From Parablautia intestinalis (GTDB lineage Bacteria > Bacillota > Clostridia > Lachnospirales > Lachnospiraceae), in NCBI GenBank assembly GCA_003612395.1, contig RAYQ01000018.1, positions 42,712 to 106,711 of the forward strand: a DNA stretch of 64,000 nucleotides, written 5' to 3'. The position numbers were made by a program, and so were the translations under genes. A model generated the notes under the pieces. That model saw nothing but the letters and a program-made list of their open reading frames with translations. It was not told the DNA's origin and made no database searches. Below are positions 1 through 8,534 of the stretch, one piece after another. Within the stretch, counting starts at the first letter, position 1; each line of letters begins with the position of its first letter.

Positions 1-1304
1 ATGCGCAGCGCCGGCTTAAGGCACCGGGATATTCTTTAAACGGCACTTCCTATGACGATGGAGAGCTAAAGTCCTGCCCTGCGCTTTCGGTTTCTTATGT
101 AGCCGCACCTCCGCGGATGGCTCTTTACATGGAATACAGCACGAAGATTTATAATATTTATCTGCAGTATATTGCACCGGAGGATATGCATGTTTATTCG
201 ATAGATGAGGTATTTATGGATGTTACATCTTATCTTTATACTTACCGGAGCTCCCCTAAAGAGCTGGCTAAAAAAATGATACAGGAAATTTTACAAAAGA
301 CAGGGATTACCGCCACAGCGGGGATTGGTACCAACCTGTACCTGTGTAAGGCGGCCATGGATATTATGGCCAAGAAGGTGGCGCCGGATGAGGATGGAGT
401 AAGGATTGCGGAACTTGATGAGACGGATTACCGCAGGTTCTTATGGGCCCACCGGCCTCTCACCGATTTTTGGCGCTTGGGAAGAGGATACGCGCGGAAA
501 TTAGAGGAAAATGGTCTTTTTACCATGGGGGATATTGCCAGGTGTTCCCTTGGGAAGGACACAGACTATTATAACGAAGAGCTTTTGTACAGACTGTTTG
601 GCATCAACGCTGAGTTGCTTATCGATCATGCGTGGGGGTGGGAGCCCTGTACCATTGCAGATGTGAAAGGATATAAACCGGACAAAAGCAGCATGGGATC
701 AGGCCAGGTGCTTTCCCACCCCTACAGCTTTGAAAAGGCAAGGCTGATCGTAAGAGAAATGACAGATCTTCTGGTACTGGATTTGGTGGAAAAAGGATTG
801 ACAACAGATCAGATAGTGCTGACCATAGGATATGACAGAGAAAATTTATCCGATCCGGAAATCAGAAAGCGTTATAAGGGGCCTGTTACAACAGACCATT
901 ACGGGCGTAAGGTTCCAAAGCATGCCCACGGAACCATAAACCTTGGAAGGCAGAGCTCATCCACCAGGTTAATCCTGGAATCTGTTACCCGGCTGTATGA
1001 ACAGATTGTGGACAAAGATCTGCTGGTCAGGCGGGTATATGTTACGGCTAACCATGTGACACAGGAAAGTCAGGTGCAGGAAAAGGAGACCTTTGAACAG
1101 CTTAATCTTTTTACCGATTATGATGCTCTTAAGAGGCAGAAGGAGGAAGAAGAGGCGGAGTTTAATCGCGAAAAAAAGATACAGAAGGCTATGCTGGATA
1201 TCAAAAAGAAGTTTGGAAAAAATGCTGTTCTTAAGGGAATGAATCTGGAAGAAGGAGCCATGACAGTTGAAAGGAACAGGCAGATTGGAGGGCACAAGGC
1301 ATGA
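1..1304 (+). CDS. Y-family DNA polymerase (UvrX/DinB-like), 5' end outside window
   Basis: This is an error-prone lesion-bypass polymerase of the Y family. The reading frame is open from position 3 to the TAA at 1302-1304; the ATG at 117 is internal, because the upstream codons continue the family sequence. The N-terminal catalytic Asp lies outside the window. The palm motif SIDEVFMDVT with its acidic metal ligands is present, followed by a thumb helix-hairpin-helix (LGRGYARKLEENG) and a little-finger domain. The C-terminus is charged, Lys/Glu rich. Its stop overlaps the start of a YolD-like gene, an arrangement typical of UvrX/YqjW-type polymerases in Firmicutes, so damage-inducible expression is likely, but the promoter is not in view. 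Confidence 0.93.
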   Translation, partial: AQRRLKAPGYSLNGTSYDDGELKSCPALSVSYVAAPPRMALYMEYSTKIYNIYLQYIAPEDMHVYSIDEVFMDVTSYLYTYRSSPKELAKKMIQEILQKTGITATAGIGTNLYLCKAAMDIMAKKVAPDEDGVRIAELDETDYRRFLWAHRPLTDFWRLGRGYARKLEENGLFTMGDIARCSLGKDTDYYNEELLYRLFGINAELLIDHAWGWEPCTIADVKGYKPDKSSMGSGQVLSHPYSFEKARLIVREMTDLLVLDLVEKGLTTDQIVLTIGYDRENLSDPEIRKRYKGPVTTDHYGRKVPKHAHGTINLGRQSSSTRLILESVTRLYEQIVDKDLLVRRVYVTANHVTQESQVQEKETFEQLNLFTDYDALKRQKEEEEAEFNREKKIQKAMLDIKKKFGKNAVLKGMNLEEGAMTVERNRQIGGHKA

Positions 1305-1726
1305 TGGATAAAAACATCCATGATTATGATGATATTATCAATCTCCCCCGCCACGTTTCTAAGCGACATCCGCCCATGCCCGTAACAGAGCGCGCGGCGC
1401 AGTTTTCTCCTTTTGCTGCTCTTACCGGCTTTGAAGATGCCATAAAGGAGAGCGGCCGTCTGACGGATCAGAGGATGGAATTAGATGAGGATGAAAAACG
1501 GATCCTGAATGAAAAGCTCCGGATATTAAATCAGCGGATATTGGAGTGCCCGGAGGTTAAGATAACTTATTTTAAACCGGATGAACAAAAGGAAGGCGGC
1601 GCATACTGTATGGTCAGGGGAAGGGTAAAAAAGATAGATGTATACGAAGGGGTAATAAAGATGCAGGACGGAACGAGAATACCTGTGGGTGATATAACAG
1701 GGCTTGAAGGAGAATTGTTTCCATAA
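1301..1726 (+). CDS. YolD-like family protein
   Basis: A 141-residue protein of the YolD-like family, small partners of UvrX/ImuB-type Y-family polymerases; the molecular role is not firmly established. The start ATG overlaps the polymerase stop codon by 4 nt (ATGA), implying translational coupling. The sequence has the family pattern in order: an N-terminal segment (IINLPRHVSKRHPPM), an AAQFSPFAAL motif, a charged helix, and a C-terminal beta-rich domain ending in IPVGDITGLEGE. Length fits the Lachnospiraceae members, which are longer than Bacillus YolD. Confidence 0.85.
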   Translation: MMDKNIHDYDDIINLPRHVSKRHPPMPVTERAAQFSPFAALTGFEDAIKESGRLTDQRMELDEDEKRILNEKLRILNQRILECPEVKITYFKPDEQKEGGAYCMVRGRVKKIDVYEGVIKMQDGTRIPVGDITGLEGELFP

Positions 1727-1819
1727 AACAGGTTTCCTGCATCTTTCATCAGGCGGCGTTGACCCGCCAAACAGACGATTTTTATAATATGCCGGACAGA
1801 GCGCGACAGAATTTGCCCC

Positions 1820-1856
1820 AATAAGCCGGCTTGCAAAGTGTGACAGCGGTTGTTAT
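1820..1856 (+). repeat. Dispersed palindromic repeat, copy 1
   Basis: An imperfect palindrome of about 37 bp that begins AATAAGC, has a GCAAAG centre and ends GACAGCGGTTGTTAT. The same unit recurs at 3092-3190 (three tandem copies), 8535-8572 (opposite orientation), 42772-42808, 62464-62498 and partly at 53793-53812. It lies in the gap after the YolD-like gene. It resembles REP/MITE-type elements; no known family name is assigned. Confidence 0.6.
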
Positions 1857-1859
1857 GCC

Positions 1860-1888
1860 GGAGAATGCCCTCAATACGGGCATTCTCC
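1860..1888. other. Strong hairpin between convergent genes
   Basis: A perfect 11-bp stem (GGAGAATGCCC / GGGCATTCTCC) with a 7-nt loop. It lies between the plus-strand YolD-like gene and the convergent DUF3048 gene. No clear T-run follows on either strand, so it is not a textbook intrinsic terminator, although it may still end or protect transcripts. Confidence 0.5.
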
Positions 1889-1986
1889 CTGCAGATTTAT
1901 AAAGGCCGCTGTTATTCGGACTTTACCACCGCAGGCAATGAGCCGGGCAGCTGCCTCGCGGCACAGACAATTTGGATAAAAAAGTG

Positions 1987-3057
1987 CTAAGAGTACATAA
2001 CAGCCCGTCCCTCCTGGGCAACTCCGATGTAGGTCTTTCCGGTATTTATCTGAATTTCATTTCCATTATCATCATAGTATTTAGTAGGAGAGTAGTCGGA
2101 AGCCTTTTTCCAGGTGATATGTATACCGCGTCCTTTGGTAAAATAGTACCCGTCACCGGTGCTGTCAATGGTCTGGAAAGCAAGATAGCCTTTTGCATCC
2201 CGTTTAGACCACTTGGTATTTTGAATGATCACATTGGAGAAGGTAAGCTGCTGACCGCTAAGGCCGTCAACCTGTGCTTTGCCGTGAAGATCTTTTTGAT
2301 AAAGCCCGTTTTCCGGATTGTAGGTAAAACGGCTCTTGGTATAAGGAAAGATATTGGATAAATCCACTACATTGCCGGGAACTCCATTGCCATACTGCTC
2401 TAAGGTATTAACCCCCTGGGCAAAGGTAAAATGGGAGGCATTATAATGATCGGGCCTTACGGACAGAGAATATCCAAGGGAAGCGCAGGCGTTTGTGATA
2501 CCTTCGCCGTTTATATATGCGTTGTGAGGAGCGCTTCTGTCAGAGGTGCGGAAAAAGGCTCCCGATCCGGGTCTTTCACCGCCGGTGCCATACTCGCTGA
2601 CCCCGGACAGATTGTTGATGTCAGGAGCGCTGATGCGGTCCTTCATATAGAAAACACCGCCGAAGTGAACCAGAATGGGATCCCATTCCGTAGCAATGGA
2701 GATGTAGTAATCCCGGCAGCTTCTGATATTTCCAATGCGTCCAAGACCCTGCCAGTCATCAATAATTGCCATCTGGCGGGAAATATCTCCTTCCTCCATG
2801 ATTTCATAAAGCACTTTGGCATTGCCAATTCCGTAGGAAGGCTGGGCTTTTTTGTCAGTAGGCATCATGACTGCAATGGGACGCTGGGATGCCAAAGAAG
2901 CAGGCACAGGTTCATTTGTATAAACGCTGGAGACCTGTTCGTCTGCAAGAACCTGATCATTGCCCAAAAGGGAAGGCGCCAGAATTACACCTGAGGCACA
3001 AACACTTACGGCAAGAGCGGCTGCTGCAGTCTTTTTTAATAAATTTTTCATTTGCAT
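1987..3057 (-). CDS. Secreted DUF3048 (YerB-like) protein
   Basis: An exported protein of the DUF3048 family (Bacillus YerB type), of unknown biochemical function. The start at 3057 is chosen because AAAGGAG lies 8 nt upstream. Residues 1-40 form a signal peptide: Lys-rich n-region, then an Ala/Val-rich hydrophobic core with a Cys (ALAVSVCASGVILA), then a low-complexity linker. The body has the conserved RPIAVMM start, the SYGIGNAKVLYE segment and the IRSCRDYY motif, and ends with the C-terminal DUF3048 domain (KYYDDNGNEI ... GKTYIGVAQEG). No lipobox is clear. It stands alone on the minus strand; its upstream region carries a triple repeat. Confidence 0.85.
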   Translation of the reverse strand: MQMKNLLKKTAAAALAVSVCASGVILAPSLLGNDQVLADEQVSSVYTNEPVPASLASQRPIAVMMPTDKKAQPSYGIGNAKVLYEIMEEGDISRQMAIIDDWQGLGRIGNIRSCRDYYISIATEWDPILVHFGGVFYMKDRISAPDINNLSGVSEYGTGGERPGSGAFFRTSDRSAPHNAYINGEGITNACASLGYSLSVRPDHYNASHFTFAQGVNTLEQYGNGVPGNVVDLSNIFPYTKSRFTYNPENGLYQKDLHGKAQVDGLSGQQLTFSNVIIQNTKWSKRDAKGYLAFQTIDSTGDGYYFTKGRGIHITWKKASDYSPTKYYDDNGNEIQINTGKTYIGVAQEGRAVMYS

Positions 3058-3091
3058 AATGAGAACTCCTTTCTGACGTTCGTTCATTTCA

Positions 3092-3190
3092 TAAGCTGAC
3101 TCGCAAAGCGGGGCAGTGTTTAATAATATGCTGACTCGTAAGGCGGGGCAGTGTTTAATAATAAGCTGACTCGCAAAGCGAGGCAGTGTT
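3092..3190. repeat. Three tandem copies of the palindromic repeat, 35-bp period
   Basis: Units beginning GCTGACTCG start at 3095, 3130 and 3165, exactly 35 bp apart. Each is followed by a variable GC/AA core, GGCAGTGTT and a T/A-rich spacer. They match the dispersed palindromic element elsewhere in the window. The array sits in the divergent promoter region between the DUF3048 gene and fapA. Confidence 0.8.
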
Positions 3191-3251
3191 TATTTTTATC
3201 ATACTTTATTTGGAAAAGGTGGTCAATGCATACAATGCATAATTTTTTTGT

Positions 3252-3280
3252 TTGCCATGAGCATGGGACAATGCTACAAT
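3252..3280 (+). promoter_or_regulatory. Predicted sigmaA promoter of fapA-like gene
   Basis: TTGCCA (3252-3257), a 17-nt spacer and TACAAT (3275-3280), 26 nt before the start codon. Just upstream, ATGCAT-ACA-ATGCAT (3226-3240) forms a small inverted repeat that could be an operator. Confidence 0.65.
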
Positions 3281-3305
3281 AGGAAAAGAAGGGAGAGCGG
3301 ATTAA

Positions 3306-4889
3306 ATGGGTAATGAATATGAATTTCTATCAAGTGAGGAATTAAGAGAGCTGCGCCGTGAGATGGAGCAGCTTGCAGAGACAAATGATGATCTGTCAGT
3401 GGAAAGAGATAAGAAAGCAGAGCAGGAGGCTGGGGAGCAGCCGGAGATTTTGGATATATTTGAAGATGAGGGAATGGAAGATACGTGGGAGGCTTTACCC
3501 AGTATTGAAAATAACGGATCTTATATCAGAGTTTCCCAGGACAATATGACGGCCTGGATGTACCTGACGGTTCCGAGAGAAGGAAAAGATAATTATACGA
3601 TGGAAGAATTTGAGAATTTCCTTAAAAAGAAAGGAATTGTCACAGGATATCATCGTTCCAATCTGGCGGCAATGATTAAGAAGCGGGTATACGAGCGGGA
3701 GATCATAGTAGCCCAGGGACAGCCTGCCATAGAAGGCAAGGACGGGTATTATGAATATAAATTTGATCCAAAACAGAATAAAGCGCCTAAAGTTTTAGAA
3801 GACGGGCGGGTGGATTATACCACGATGAGCACCCTGCAGAATGTCAAAAAAGGAGATGTGGTGGCAATCTACCATCATGCGAAGGAAGGCAAGGACGGCT
3901 ATAATATAAAAGGAAAGTCGTTTAAGGCAAGAAAGGTCAAAGAGGCCGCGCCGCTTGCAGGGCAGGATATTTACAATGAAGATAATCCTGATGTATATCT
4001 GGCGCAAAAGAGCGGAAAGATCGAGTTAAAGAATGGAAAAGTAGATATAAAGGCTGTCCATGAAATCAAGGGTGATCTTACCCTGATAACAGGAAAGGTT
4101 GAATTCTACGGAGATATTGTGGTGACCGGAAATGTGGAGGCCGGGGTTACCATCCGGGCAGGAAGAAATATTGAGATTAAGGGAACGGTTGAAGCTGTCA
4201 ATTTATTTGCCGGGGGAAACATTATCCTAAGCCGTGGAATACAGGGAGCTCAAAGAGCCAGAGTTTCTGCGAAAGGCGATATTTTTGCAGATTTTATAGA
4301 GCACACCGTCATGATGGCTGGGGGCAATGTGCAGGCTAACAGTATTATCAATTCCAAGATTGTGGCTGACGGGGAGATTATTTTAACAGGAGCAAGAGGG
4401 ACCATTATTGGCGGCTATACCCATGGAATGATGGGAATTCAGGCTACTGAAATAGGCAATTCCGTAGAAGTAAGAACAGTGGTTCACGCGGGCTGTGAGA
4501 AGGAAACTTATCAAAAGCTTTATGCTGCTAAGTCAAAAGAATTATCGTTAACGGAGGAAATCCGGGAGGCTTCAGATGAGTTCAGAGATCTGTGCCAGAA
4601 AAAGAAAGCCGGAAAAATTCCCCAGCGGCTGGAAACCCAGCGTCAGTATCTGGAAGGCCGGATCAAGAGCCTCAAGGAGGAAATGGCAGAAAACAAAAAA
4701 ATATTGGATGAAATGGATGCCCTGATTTTGAAGGGAAAGGATGCCAGAATTATGGTAACGGGCAATATTTACAGGGGAACGGTAGTCTGCCTTGCCCAGG
4801 CCCAAATGCCTATAGAAGATACCACATGCCTGATGAAATATTACCATAAAAACGGTATAATCGAAAGCAGCGTTATCGCCTATTCCTAA
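3306..4889 (+). CDS. FapA family protein (DUF342)
   Basis: A 527-residue cytoplasmic protein of the FapA/DUF342 family. Layout: an acidic N-terminal region rich in Glu (1-60), a FapA N-terminal domain (about 60-220), a right-handed beta-helix-like polymer-forming region rich in Gly/Val/Ile repeats (about 225-390; e.g. GDIVVTGNVEAGVTI, AGGNIILSRGI) and a coiled coil (about 395-470) before a short beta tail. The GAGAGCGGATTAA upstream gives a usable ribosome site. The family name comes from flagellar assembly, but no flagellar gene is nearby; many non-motile Clostridia carry it, so the role here is open. Confidence 0.88.
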   Translation: MGNEYEFLSSEELRELRREMEQLAETNDDLSVERDKKAEQEAGEQPEILDIFEDEGMEDTWEALPSIENNGSYIRVSQDNMTAWMYLTVPREGKDNYTMEEFENFLKKKGIVTGYHRSNLAAMIKKRVYEREIIVAQGQPAIEGKDGYYEYKFDPKQNKAPKVLEDGRVDYTTMSTLQNVKKGDVVAIYHHAKEGKDGYNIKGKSFKARKVKEAAPLAGQDIYNEDNPDVYLAQKSGKIELKNGKVDIKAVHEIKGDLTLITGKVEFYGDIVVTGNVEAGVTIRAGRNIEIKGTVEAVNLFAGGNIILSRGIQGAQRARVSAKGDIFADFIEHTVMMAGGNVQANSIINSKIVADGEIILTGARGTIIGGYTHGMMGIQATEIGNSVEVRTVVHAGCEKETYQKLYAAKSKELSLTEEIREASDEFRDLCQKKKAGKIPQRLETQRQYLEGRIKSLKEEMAENKKILDEMDALILKGKDARIMVTGNIYRGTVVCLAQAQMPIEDTTCLMKYYHKNGIIESSVIAYS

Positions 4890-5033
4890 ATACCTGCGAC
4901 AGTTGTTTTTTATATTTGGTTTTGCACCGCTGCGGGTAGATTATGCTGGCATAAGAGAATGCAAACCGAATCAATATACGGGCGTTCTCATCACAGATTT
5001 TTACTGCCGCGAAGCGGCGGCATGGAGGATGGC

Positions 5034-6356
5034 ATGAGGACATATACCTATCGGGAGGCGGAAGAATATATTCTGGAAATTCCGAAATTCGCCGAAAAGC
5101 ATACCTTAGCGGAGATGAGAGCGCTTTTAAGGGAAATAACCGGCGATGATATACACAGTCAGGTGGTTCATATTGCAGGCACAAACGGAAAGGGTTCCGT
5201 TTGTGCTTATTTGCGCTCCGTTTTACTGGAAAGCGGTTTAAGTGTGGGGATGTTTACATCTCCCCACTTAGTGACCATGCGGGAAAGGATCTGCATGGGA
5301 AATGAAATGATTTCGGAAGAAGAATTTGCGGATGCTTTTTATAAGGTAAGGGAAATTGTGGAGGGTAAAAATCACCCTTCCTTTTTTGAGTTTCTTTTTT
5401 TGATGGCAATGGTATATTTTAAGAAAAAGGAACCGGAATACATTATTCTTGAGACAGGTATGGGAGGAAGGCTGGACGCTACCAACGTCATAGAGAAGCC
5501 GGCTTTATGCATCATAACGGAAATTGGTTATGATCATATGCGGTATCTGGGCAATACCATTGAGGAAATAGCGGCTGAGAAGGCGGGTATCATAAAGGCC
5601 GGGGTGCCGGTGATTTATTTTGATAAAAGGAAAAAGAGCTCGGAGGTTTTGGCCCAATATGCAAAAAAAGCACGAAGTCCCGCAATTCTTATCGGAAATG
5701 ACAATATTTTGAATGAGAATATAAATAATAAAAGCATTGATTTTTCGCTTAATACTGGTTATTATAATTATGTTAGTCTTTCTTTAAATACGACTGCACT
5801 ATATCAGGTAGAAAATGCGGCATTGGCGGTCTGCGCAGCAGAGAAACTTGGAAATGCCCAAATTACGCCGCAGTCGATTAAGAGGGGGCTGTGGGCCATG
5901 CACTGGCCGGGCAGAATGGAAGAAGTTTTACCCGGAATTTTTCTGGACGGAGCCCATAATGAAGATGGAATAGAAGCATTTTTACACGCTGTCAGAAATG
6001 ACGGCTGCCGTGGAAAGAGATTTTTACTGTTTGGGGTTGTGGCGGATAAAAGTTACGAGGCAATGGCCGCCCGGGTGGCGGAGTCAACGCTTTTTGACCA
6101 AGCGGCGCTTACCCTTCTGGAAACAGATAGAAGTGTGTCTATAGATAGATTGAAAACTGTCTGGATACAGTATAAAAAACCTGACTGTAGTTTTCATGAA
6201 AGTGCGGGCGAGGCGCTTATGCACCTTTTATCCTGCAAAGAGAACGGAGATATGGTATATGTGGCCGGTTCACTATATTTGGTGGGACAGATAAAGTCCT
6301 TCGTTGGGAAACAGTGCACTGCCGCAGGCAGAGTCAGCGCTGTGCAGAAGGTATAA
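5034..6356 (+). CDS. folC: Folylpolyglutamate synthase
   Basis: ATP-dependent addition of glutamate to folates (Mur ligase fold), cytoplasmic. The start at 5034 is favoured by GGAGG five nt upstream; an in-frame ATG at 4959 would add 25 non-conserved residues. Visible motifs: P-loop GTNGKGSVCAYL (about residue 48), the TSPHL substrate loop, ETGMGGRLDATN, GYDHMRYLG and DGAHNEDGIEAF. Length (440) fits FolC. A 50-residue reading frame and the TPR protein follow closely and may be co-transcribed. Confidence 0.92.
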   Translation: MRTYTYREAEEYILEIPKFAEKHTLAEMRALLREITGDDIHSQVVHIAGTNGKGSVCAYLRSVLLESGLSVGMFTSPHLVTMRERICMGNEMISEEEFADAFYKVREIVEGKNHPSFFEFLFLMAMVYFKKKEPEYIILETGMGGRLDATNVIEKPALCIITEIGYDHMRYLGNTIEEIAAEKAGIIKAGVPVIYFDKRKKSSEVLAQYAKKARSPAILIGNDNILNENINNKSIDFSLNTGYYNYVSLSLNTTALYQVENAALAVCAAEKLGNAQITPQSIKRGLWAMHWPGRMEEVLPGIFLDGAHNEDGIEAFLHAVRNDGCRGKRFLLFGVVADKSYEAMAARVAESTLFDQAALTLLETDRSVSIDRLKTVWIQYKKPDCSFHESAGEALMHLLSCKENGDMVYVAGSLYLVGQIKSFVGKQCTAAGRVSAVQKV

Positions 6357-6402
6357 AATTGAAAAATCACATGGATGTGCTGATTTTTTAGTGGAGGTAA
6401 GA

Positions 6403-6555
6403 ATGATTGATTTTGAAGAGGAATTAAAGAAATTTCACCCCAGTCTTGAAGTCGAAGATGCGGAGGAAGCTATATATAATCATGATTTGACGGACATGGT
6501 AGATTTATTAATCAAGATGACAGACAAACAACCAAAGGCAGAGGAAGAAGAATAA
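6403..6555 (+). CDS. Small acidic protein, 50 residues, unknown function
   Basis: Begins at ATG 6403, with GGAGG six nt upstream. An in-frame extension back to 6304 overlaps folC and lacks a ribosome site. The protein is strongly acidic (DFEEELKKF ... DKQPKAEEEE), probably helical and without a membrane segment. It lies 46 nt after folC and 11 nt before the TPR gene, so it is likely in that operon. I do not recognise a family. Confidence 0.7.
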   Translation: MIDFEEELKKFHPSLEVEDAEEAIYNHDLTDMVDLLIKMTDKQPKAEEEE

Positions 6556-6566
6556 GGGGTGACGGC

Positions 6567-7985
6567 ATGATTTGTTATAACTGTGGGTGTCGTTTGTCAG
6601 AACACGATTTTTGTACGGGTTGCGGCGTGGATGTATCATTATATAAAAGGATTATGTTCACCTCCAACCGTTTTTATAATGATGGTCTGGAAAAGGCTAT
6701 GGTGAGAGATTTATCCGGGGCGATTGTCAGCCTGCGACAGAGTTTAAAATTAAATAAAAATAATATTGATGCAAGGAATTTACTGGGACTTGTCTATTTT
6801 GAGATGGGTGAAGTGGTGGCCGCTTTGAGTGAGTGGGTTATCAGCAAGAATCTGCGTCCCAAGAAAAATATTGCGGACGATTACATTGATATGGTGCAGA
6901 CCAATCAGTCGAGACTTGACACCATCAACCAAACCATTAAAAAGTATAATCAGGCATTGCAGTACTGTTACCAGAGCAGCGAAGATTTGGCTGTGATTCA
7001 GTTAAAGAAGGTGCTTTCCTATAATCCTAAATATGTATGCGCCCACCAGCTTCTTGCTCTTTTATATATCCAGACGGAAGAATGGGAAAAAGCATACAGA
7101 GAGCTGCAAAAATGCTGTCAGATAGATACCAATAATACCATAACCCTCCGGTATATGAAGGAAGTGGAGCATATGCTCTCGCCGGAGGAGGGGTCTAAGG
7201 GAACGCCCAGAAAGAAAGCTTCCTCTGAAAAGATTGTTCGTTATCAGAGCGGAAACGAGACAATTATCCAGCCGGTGAACGCAAAGGAGCATAAGGGAGT
7301 TTCCTCCCTGCTGAATCTGGGGCTGGGAGTGATCATCGGTGTGGCTATTGCCTGTTTTTTGATTTTACCGGGGCGTATTCAAAGTGCAAAAGCAGTTGTC
7401 AATAAGGAGCTTCGGGCGGTAAGCGAACAGTCAGATGCCAAGACGGCTACCATTGATGAGCTAGAGCAGAAAGTTCAGAAGCTGACGGATGAAAAGGATC
7501 TTCTTTCGGAAGAACTTGCCGCTTACCAGGGAACAGACGGCACACTTCAGGCAACAGACGGTCTTATGATGGCAGTCAGTGCATATCTGCAGGCGCCTGA
7601 TGATATTAAGGCGATTGCGGATTATCTGGAAACATTGGACGAAGAAGGGGAAGAAGCGGAGGAGTATAAGACGGACGCATTTACTTCTCTGTATGAGAGC
7701 TTGGTTGCTACCGTGGGTCCTAAGCTGGAGGAATATTATTACAATATCGGATATAGCAGTTTCCGTTCGGAGGATTATGCAACAGCGATTCCTAATCTGG
7801 AAAAGGCATATCTGTACAATAACACCAACGGGGATGCATTGTTTTATTTAGGAGAAAGCTACTTCTATACGGAAGATTACGACAAGGCAAAGAAAATTTT
7901 TGCACAGGTAATTGACGACTACCCCGGCACCAGAAAGGCAAGCAGCTCGGAAACCCATCTTGCAGAAATTAATAATGCGGGTTAA
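6567..7985 (+). CDS. Zinc-ribbon/TPR membrane protein
   Basis: A 472-residue protein with, in order: an N-terminal zinc ribbon (Cys3, Cys6, Cys16, Cys19; CYNCG...CTGCG), three or so TPR repeats (about 45-200), a basic linker, one transmembrane helix (about 248-266, LGVIIGVAIACFLIL), a coiled coil (about 275-320) and C-terminal TPRs (about 390-465; FRSEDYATAIPNLEKAYLYN). This suggests a single-pass scaffold with protein-binding repeats on both sides of the membrane. Its enzymatic role, if any, is unknown. It is followed by three hairpins, the last a terminator. Confidence 0.8.
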   Translation: MICYNCGCRLSEHDFCTGCGVDVSLYKRIMFTSNRFYNDGLEKAMVRDLSGAIVSLRQSLKLNKNNIDARNLLGLVYFEMGEVVAALSEWVISKNLRPKKNIADDYIDMVQTNQSRLDTINQTIKKYNQALQYCYQSSEDLAVIQLKKVLSYNPKYVCAHQLLALLYIQTEEWEKAYRELQKCCQIDTNNTITLRYMKEVEHMLSPEEGSKGTPRKKASSEKIVRYQSGNETIIQPVNAKEHKGVSSLLNLGLGVIIGVAIACFLILPGRIQSAKAVVNKELRAVSEQSDAKTATIDELEQKVQKLTDEKDLLSEELAAYQGTDGTLQATDGLMMAVSAYLQAPDDIKAIADYLETLDEEGEEAEEYKTDAFTSLYESLVATVGPKLEEYYYNIGYSSFRSEDYATAIPNLEKAYLYNNTNGDALFYLGESYFYTEDYDKAKKIFAQVIDDYPGTRKASSSETHLAEINNAG

Positions 7986-8014
7986 AAAATGAAAGCACAG
8001 AGATTTTTCATTTG

Positions 8015-8081
8015 GCAAATTGGGTCTGTTACCCAATTTGCGGAATACGGGAAACAGGAGGGCCAAATTTGGACTGGCCCT
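8015..8081 (+). other. Two perfect hairpins after the TPR gene
   Basis: Stem GCAAATTGGGT / ACCCAATTTGC (8015-8025 with 8031-8041, loop CTGTT) and stem AGGGCCA / TGGCCCT (8059-8065 with 8075-8081). They precede the intrinsic terminator at 8114 and could belong to a structured 3' UTR. No RNA family recognised. Confidence 0.55.
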
Positions 8082-8113
8082 GAAATATCAGCATAGATCT
8101 TAAAGTAATGTAC

Positions 8114-8148
8114 AAAAGAGAACAGACATATGGTTTGTTCTCTTTTTT
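8114..8148 (+). terminator. Intrinsic terminator of the folC-TPR transcript
   Basis: Perfect 11-bp stem AAAAGAGAACA / TGTTCTCTTTT (8114-8124 with 8136-8146) ending in a run of T. It separates the TPR gene from the spoIIA operon. Confidence 0.85.
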
Positions 8149-8192
8149 GTAGGTGCAAATTCGCAGGTTAAGAAGGGAGCATGGTTATTAAA

Positions 8193-8501
8193 ATGGAAGA
8201 AAACTTCAAAGTGATTGAAAATTATCTGATGGTAAAAATGCCGGAGGAGGTGGATCATCACAAATCGGTTTACATAAGTAAAATGGCCGATGATTATATT
8301 ATGAAGGAAGGAGTGGGAAATGTGGTTTTTGATTTTGAGGATACCCGTTTTATGGACAGCTCCGGAATAGGTATTATTATTGGAAGATATAAGAAGATAT
8401 CTTACTTTGGAGGCAAGGTTTTTGCGATCAACACGGATACGAGGATTAAGAGAACCCTGATGATATGCGGTTTACATAAAGTGATCGAAATAATGGAGTA
8501 A
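8193..8501 (+). CDS. spoIIAA: Anti-sigma F factor antagonist SpoIIAA
   Basis: A STAS-domain protein which, when dephosphorylated, releases sigmaF from SpoIIAB in the forespore. The motif FMDSSGIGIIIGRYK (near residue 53) holds the Ser phosphorylated by SpoIIAB; ELDHH-like EEVDHHKS is also present. Two in-frame ATGs, 8181 and 8193, encode MVIKM. The first lies only 1 nt after GGGAG and the second 13 nt after it, so the start is uncertain; I use 8193. First gene of the spoIIA operon, but spaced 126 nt from spoIIAB by a palindromic repeat. Confidence 0.93.
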   Translation: MEENFKVIENYLMVKMPEEVDHHKSVYISKMADDYIMKEGVGNVVFDFEDTRFMDSSGIGIIIGRYKKISYFGGKVFAINTDTRIKRTLMICGLHKVIEIME

Positions 8502-8534
8502 TATGTCTTGCAAGTGATATATGGCTTTGCGCAA

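Noticed and set aside
1..119. ATG at position 1 or 117 as the start of the polymerase gene
   Set aside because: The ATG at position 1 is in another frame, and the frame of 117 is open to the window edge with family-like residues upstream, so the real start is outside.
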